From contig NC_060022.1 in the NCBI RefSeq assembly GCF_021134715.1, positions 5,001-69,000 on the forward strand: a DNA stretch of 64,000 nt. The letters are read 5' to 3'. A program made the translations under genes and the position numbers. Below the pieces are notes generated by a model that saw only the letters and a program-made list of their open reading frames with translations, was not told the origin of the DNA and made no database searches. This DNA is from Daphnia pulex (lineage: Eukaryota > Arthropoda > Branchiopoda > Diplostraca > Daphniidae). Below, one piece after another: positions 60,223 through 64,000 of this stretch; position 1 is the stretch's first letter, and the number at the start of each line of letters is the position of its first letter.

Positions 60223-63150
60223 ATGATGTCAAGTTTGCCTAGAAGAAAAGCTGCTGAGAATATTCTTAACAAAATTCACCAAAAGCAGGTATGAATTCCT
60301 GTTTCATAAATTTCAACCAATCTAAGTTACTTGTTTATCTGTTTGAGTAAAGACCATGTGGTTTATTGTGAATTTGCTTCGTGTAAATTGTGGTCTTCTT
60401 TGTTTCCCCCCAAATCTCCATAATGGCTCATTATCATATTGTTTACACTTTTGCTGTTTTTAGCTGACTGGAAAGTGGGAAAACTACAACTACGGACAGG
60501 GTAAAGCTTCACTCTTTGGACGCCTGAATGAAAGGCTAATCTTTCAACTAGACAAAGTAATTCCCATGTCAGCCTTAGAATCAGGGTAAAATCTCTACAT
60601 TTTTAACTATCACCAAAATCAACTAATATCCGAATTTTTCAACAGACATATTCTTCTTGGGTTTTCAAAATGTGCTCAATTTTTGTTGACATACACACAT
60701 TCAATGGAGCTGGAAGTAAATCTGCTGACTGTGGTCCACAAGTAAATATTCAACTAAAAATAGCAGCTTTGCACCCTATTGTGTCATCTAACTATTTAAA
60801 AACAAAACAGGTACAAGCTACATTGGTGGAATTTTGTGCCTTACAAACAGGCCAGCAAGGTTGCAGAGGTTACTTTGTTCAGCGATCAAGGAGTGTCTCT
60901 GGCTCTGCAAATAGTGTTGTGCTATTGGCCAGGTGATTCTACTCGTTTACTAGTCCATGGAAGCAGGTAATCATTTTTTGTTTGTAAAAATTGTTGCTCT
61001 TCTCATACTTTATCATTTACATATTTTGGTTCATTAGCATCCGGCCTGAAGGAGAAAGTCGCGAGTGTTATCTAACCGTCACATCAGTGCCATCTGTAAA
61101 TTGTTCCGATTGCCATCGAATCGCCCAGTCGTTTGAGGATGAGGATTTAGCTGCAAGTTGGGATAGTTGCGTTCGTTTCAGCTGTCTTCGACACGGCTAC
61201 ACAATCCATAGCAATTACTCAACTGTGCCGCCTTACCCGACTTTCATCGGCTCTGTTTCTCTACGTTGCGACGGGACTATAGTGATCAACACGGCAAATT
61301 TCTTGCATGTCCTGTCTTTTCAAGTAGAATTTCCGTCGGTTGGCTCTGATGGCGAGCAAGACTTTCTCCTATCCCAGCCATTGGATGATGTGAATCAACA
61401 ACTCCCAGCCATTCATCCTGAATGGGAGGATGAGTCCGAACGCTCGTATTCTTTTTCTAACGTTCGATCAACTTCCTCAACGTTCAGCGTCACTTCCAAT
61501 ACGCCTAACATGTCGCCCAACTTTACCTCGTCAAGCAATCAACGAAAATCTATAAGTAGTCCTATGCCTCATGGCAACAGCAGCAGTAACCAAGAGTCAG
61601 AGTATGATTTCATGGAAGACACCTCAGAACTCCCCCGTGAAACAATCTCCGCATTTCGTAAGCGTCGTCTGGCTGATAAAAAGTACGAGTTTACAGACGA
61701 GAATACAGAGAACATCCCTCTGAAAGTAATGAGGAAAAGACGCGATCTCGAACACCAATTACAGCAACAGCAGCAGCAACCCTTTGTAGTCGTCTCGGGT
61801 TCCAAAGATGTCAATGAAGATTGGGAATGGAACTTTAGTTGCACAGTTGGTACGAATGACGTGCTCCGACCCTTCAATTCAAACATCCCGACTCCCATCC
61901 GGTCTCCTGATTGGGACCGACTTGGCGAACTAGTTGAGGATATCCGGCCGCCTATTGAACCTCAAAGAGAACCTTCAAAGCTGGCTGAGCCGCCAACTTG
62001 CGTCGCTCAATTTCAACGAAGATACTTTGAAGTGGACGACGAACTAGTCAGTGTTATTACGGATATTGAAGGTAGATTTGGTGCCATAACTTGATGATAA
62101 TCTCATATCCTGATTCGTTTTCTTTGTCCGGCTTTCTAGATGATGACCTCAGTAGCAGTACGGGCTATCACAATGCCTTGCCGTTAGAAGTTCACGGAGC
62201 TGGATATAATCAAATGGCCATGGTCTCGAACGCTAAAGCCTTTCGACTGGTGCGTTTGTAGCGATTTAACTTGTTAATACTAAATACTTTTATTTTTTAA
62301 TGGATTTTGTTATATTTAATTCTGCAGAAATTACCTCATGTCTGCGTTAAACAGATGAGCATAGACACTGAACAATTTTGTCATGAAATGGCACAACGAC
62401 TATGCACTCAAGCGCAAAAGAAATATTGGTTTTGCAGTGATTTCAACGTAGAAATTATCGATTTATGTCTCGAAACAAATGACGTCGTAGCAGCTGGTAA
62501 GTGTCTTTTCTCTGCACCAAAAAGCGTGTGGTGGTCATCACTCATTTTATGAGATTGCATGTGACGAATATCAATTATATTGCTATTACTATATTTTCAG
62601 CTTATATGCTTGTCGAAGCAGATGTCCCACGGACCAATCAGTAAGTTTTTTTTCTTCCTTTTTTTTGTAAGGCGATTAACGCTAAATCATTTTCCTTCTC
62701 TGCAGGAAAATGCAACGATGTTTGTGCCAAGCTAGCGTCTTTTTCGCCTGGAATACGGAAACCGGACAGCATCGAATCATTGATTACGATTTACCCGTTG
62801 AGATTGCAACACTTTCTACCCAAAACCAATCGGTTTCTACCAGGTAACTATTTTATTACAAGATAATACTTGACGATTTAACCGATGTGTTATGTCTTTA
62901 ATCCTTGAATCGATAGATCCGGTTGGCATCCAGCCAAAGATATTGGCCGACGTTTACGGAAAGAACTAATGACTCCAGAAAAACCCGTTTACACTCTGAC
63001 AAACATCCCCGAACTTACAGGTTTATTTGCAATAATTCATATGTTATTGATTTTATGTTAACTTTCCTTTCCTTTACAGGGCGATCGTTCAATGTAATCT
63101 ATGATCCATCTCGAACATTCGCTATTGTCTTGTATGACAAGAAATATTAA
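60223..63150 (+). CDS. DCAF15: DDB1- and CUL4-associated factor 15 (DCAF15) homologue
   Basis: Eleven exons: 60223-60288, 60464-60585, 60646-60741, 60811-60966, 61038-62071, 62140-62249, 62328-62496, 62601-62640, 62706-62843, 62917-63020, 63080-63150; 701 residues (human 600). DCAF15 is the substrate receptor of a CRL4 ubiquitin ligase and, in humans, the target of aryl-sulfonamide glues that recruit RBM39. Similar blocks: GHILLGFSKCAQFLLTYT, HWWNFVPYK, a CxxC pair (NCSDCHR), LRHGYTIHSNYSTVPPYPTF (human HGFMLHTKY...PFPTF), and a C-terminal domain with KKYWFCSDFNVEIIDLC and IYDPSRTFAIVLYDKKY. The 345-codon exon 5 carries a Ser/Thr/Gln-rich disordered insert longer than in human. Two adjacent Met codons open the frame; all phases agree. 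Tail-to-tail with the sorting nexin, 91 bp apart. Confidence 0.93.
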
Positions 63151-63241
63151 AACGATTATTATGTTACTAGACTCTTTGTTATTACAATTTTCGATATAAC
63201 ATGTGATACAATAAGGAGGAACGCTGACGTTTAAGGCAAGT

Positions 63242-64000
63242 TTAAATCTGTGCTTGAGATTCGTTTTTCACTATAGGCAACGCTTTTGACCAAGCATTTA
63301 ATGACTAAACCAAAATATTTCAAATGTTACTTGAGTGAAGCAATCAACAAATTAGTTACTTTAACATACCTGTTCATACATCTTGATGTGCAAGTCAGCC
63401 ATTTCTTGTAAAATATTCTTCAGGTCCCGTGACTTGACTTGGTTCCAGCGTTCAAAATCGGCGCGCAAATTTTCGTTAGCACATTCCATTTTATCTCGGC
63501 TTACCTAAAATTTAAAAAAATAATTTTCAGTGCTACCACGTACTACCAGACCAGTACCCTCCAAAAATGATATGCTCACCTCGACTTGCACGGCCAGCGT
63601 ACTAGCGCCGGTCTCTAGCTGTTGCATTCGTTGTTGTTGAACTTGCTCCGGGCTTTTCCACATATTCATCCCGAACATTACGGGATGGTCGCTAAGCGGG
63701 GCAGTTTCCAACTGTAAGTATTTACCCATTCCAGATAGCTATATTTCGAGTTGAAGAATAGTTTATAAATCGTATTATTTTACTTGTGTCTGTTCGGCCT
63801 TCACACGGCATAACTGTTCCATTTGAACTTCATAATCAATTTGGGCATTATCTCGATTGCGAAGAGAGTCCTTGGCGGCTTCGGTATACAATCCGTACTC
63901 ATGGAGGGGCTTACAAAATCCAAGTTCAAAGTTAAGCTAGTGCACGTCAAAATAATTTAAAATCCTGTTACCACTGAGAGACTTGGTTTCTGACAGTCAA
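63242..64000 (-). CDS. Sorting nexin (SNX4/7/30-type, SNX-BAR), C-terminal part
   Basis: Minus-strand exons 63972-64000 (partial, cut by the window end), 63784-63909, 63580-63711, 63370-63504 and 63242-63304. They encode the end of a BAR domain: PLHEYGLYTEAAKDSLRNRD, a long helical stretch rich in Gln/Glu (MEQLCRVKAEQTQ, QQQRMQQLE), MECANENLRADFERWNQVK, QEMADLHIKMYEQ and a final SLNAWSKALP. HEY.LY...K and CAN..L.ADFERW...K are typical of the SNX4/SNX7/SNX30 group, which bend and sort endosomal membranes for retrograde recycling and autophagy. The PX domain would lie beyond the window. Which of the three subfamilies cannot be settled from this part. Confidence 0.8.

Overview
The window starts at a chromosome end. 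It opens with 42 perfect copies of AACCT (C-strand of the arthropod telomere repeat TTAGG), followed directly by two tandem satellites. Short introns (mostly 60-100 nt), the TTAGG telomere and a DIRS-type tyrosine-recombinase retroelement suggest an arthropod, most likely a branchiopod crustacean such as Daphnia. The species call is inference; the telomere call is read directly.

Layout. 1-214: telomere. 215-8440: about 65 nearly identical copies of a 127-bp satellite. 8441-12742: about 28 copies of a 151-bp satellite with a 12-unit higher-order duplication. 12743-18889: degenerate subtelomere with short dispersed repeats, paired CTCF-like motifs and a decayed FERM-domain gene. 18890-21649: an internally deleted DIRS element with complete inverted repeats and internal complementary region. 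21834-22228: a small secreted Tyr-rich peptide-precursor gene just downstream of it. 22903-24885: a short Bicaudal-C-like KH/SAM protein. 25-36.9 kb: gene-poor, AT-rich DNA with foldback elements and decayed exons. 36909-46830: a DIRAS small GTPase whose 8.6-kb first intron hosts two inverted-repeat elements carrying tRNA-like sequences. 46.8-52.9 kb: AT-rich gap without a recognisable gene. 52861-64000: compact gene cluster TMCO4 (-), EIF4E3 (+), EBP2/EBNA1BP2 (-), DCAF15 (+) and a sorting nexin (-, runs off the window).

The first 33 kb is a repeat-rich, recently amplified chromosome end with broken or small fast-evolving genes. The last 11 kb is ordinary conserved euchromatin with strictly alternating strands: two head-to-head pairs (TMCO4/EIF4E3, EBP2/DCAF15) and two tail-to-tail pairs (EIF4E3/EBP2, DCAF15/sorting nexin). 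The conserved genes are unrelated housekeeping functions: membrane hydrolase-like protein, translation factor, ribosome biogenesis, ubiquitin-ligase substrate receptor and endosomal sorting.

The most unusual signal is a CTCF-like core (AGRKGGCGC type) in every unit of both unrelated satellites, in both ends of the DIRS element, and as same-strand pairs on either side of the FERM pseudogene. This would make the chromosome end a dense array of candidate architectural-protein sites. The exon models of BICC-like, DIRAS, TMCO4, EIF4E3, EBP2 and DCAF15 were joined by hand using GT/AG sites and reading phase; each gives a coding length divisible by three.
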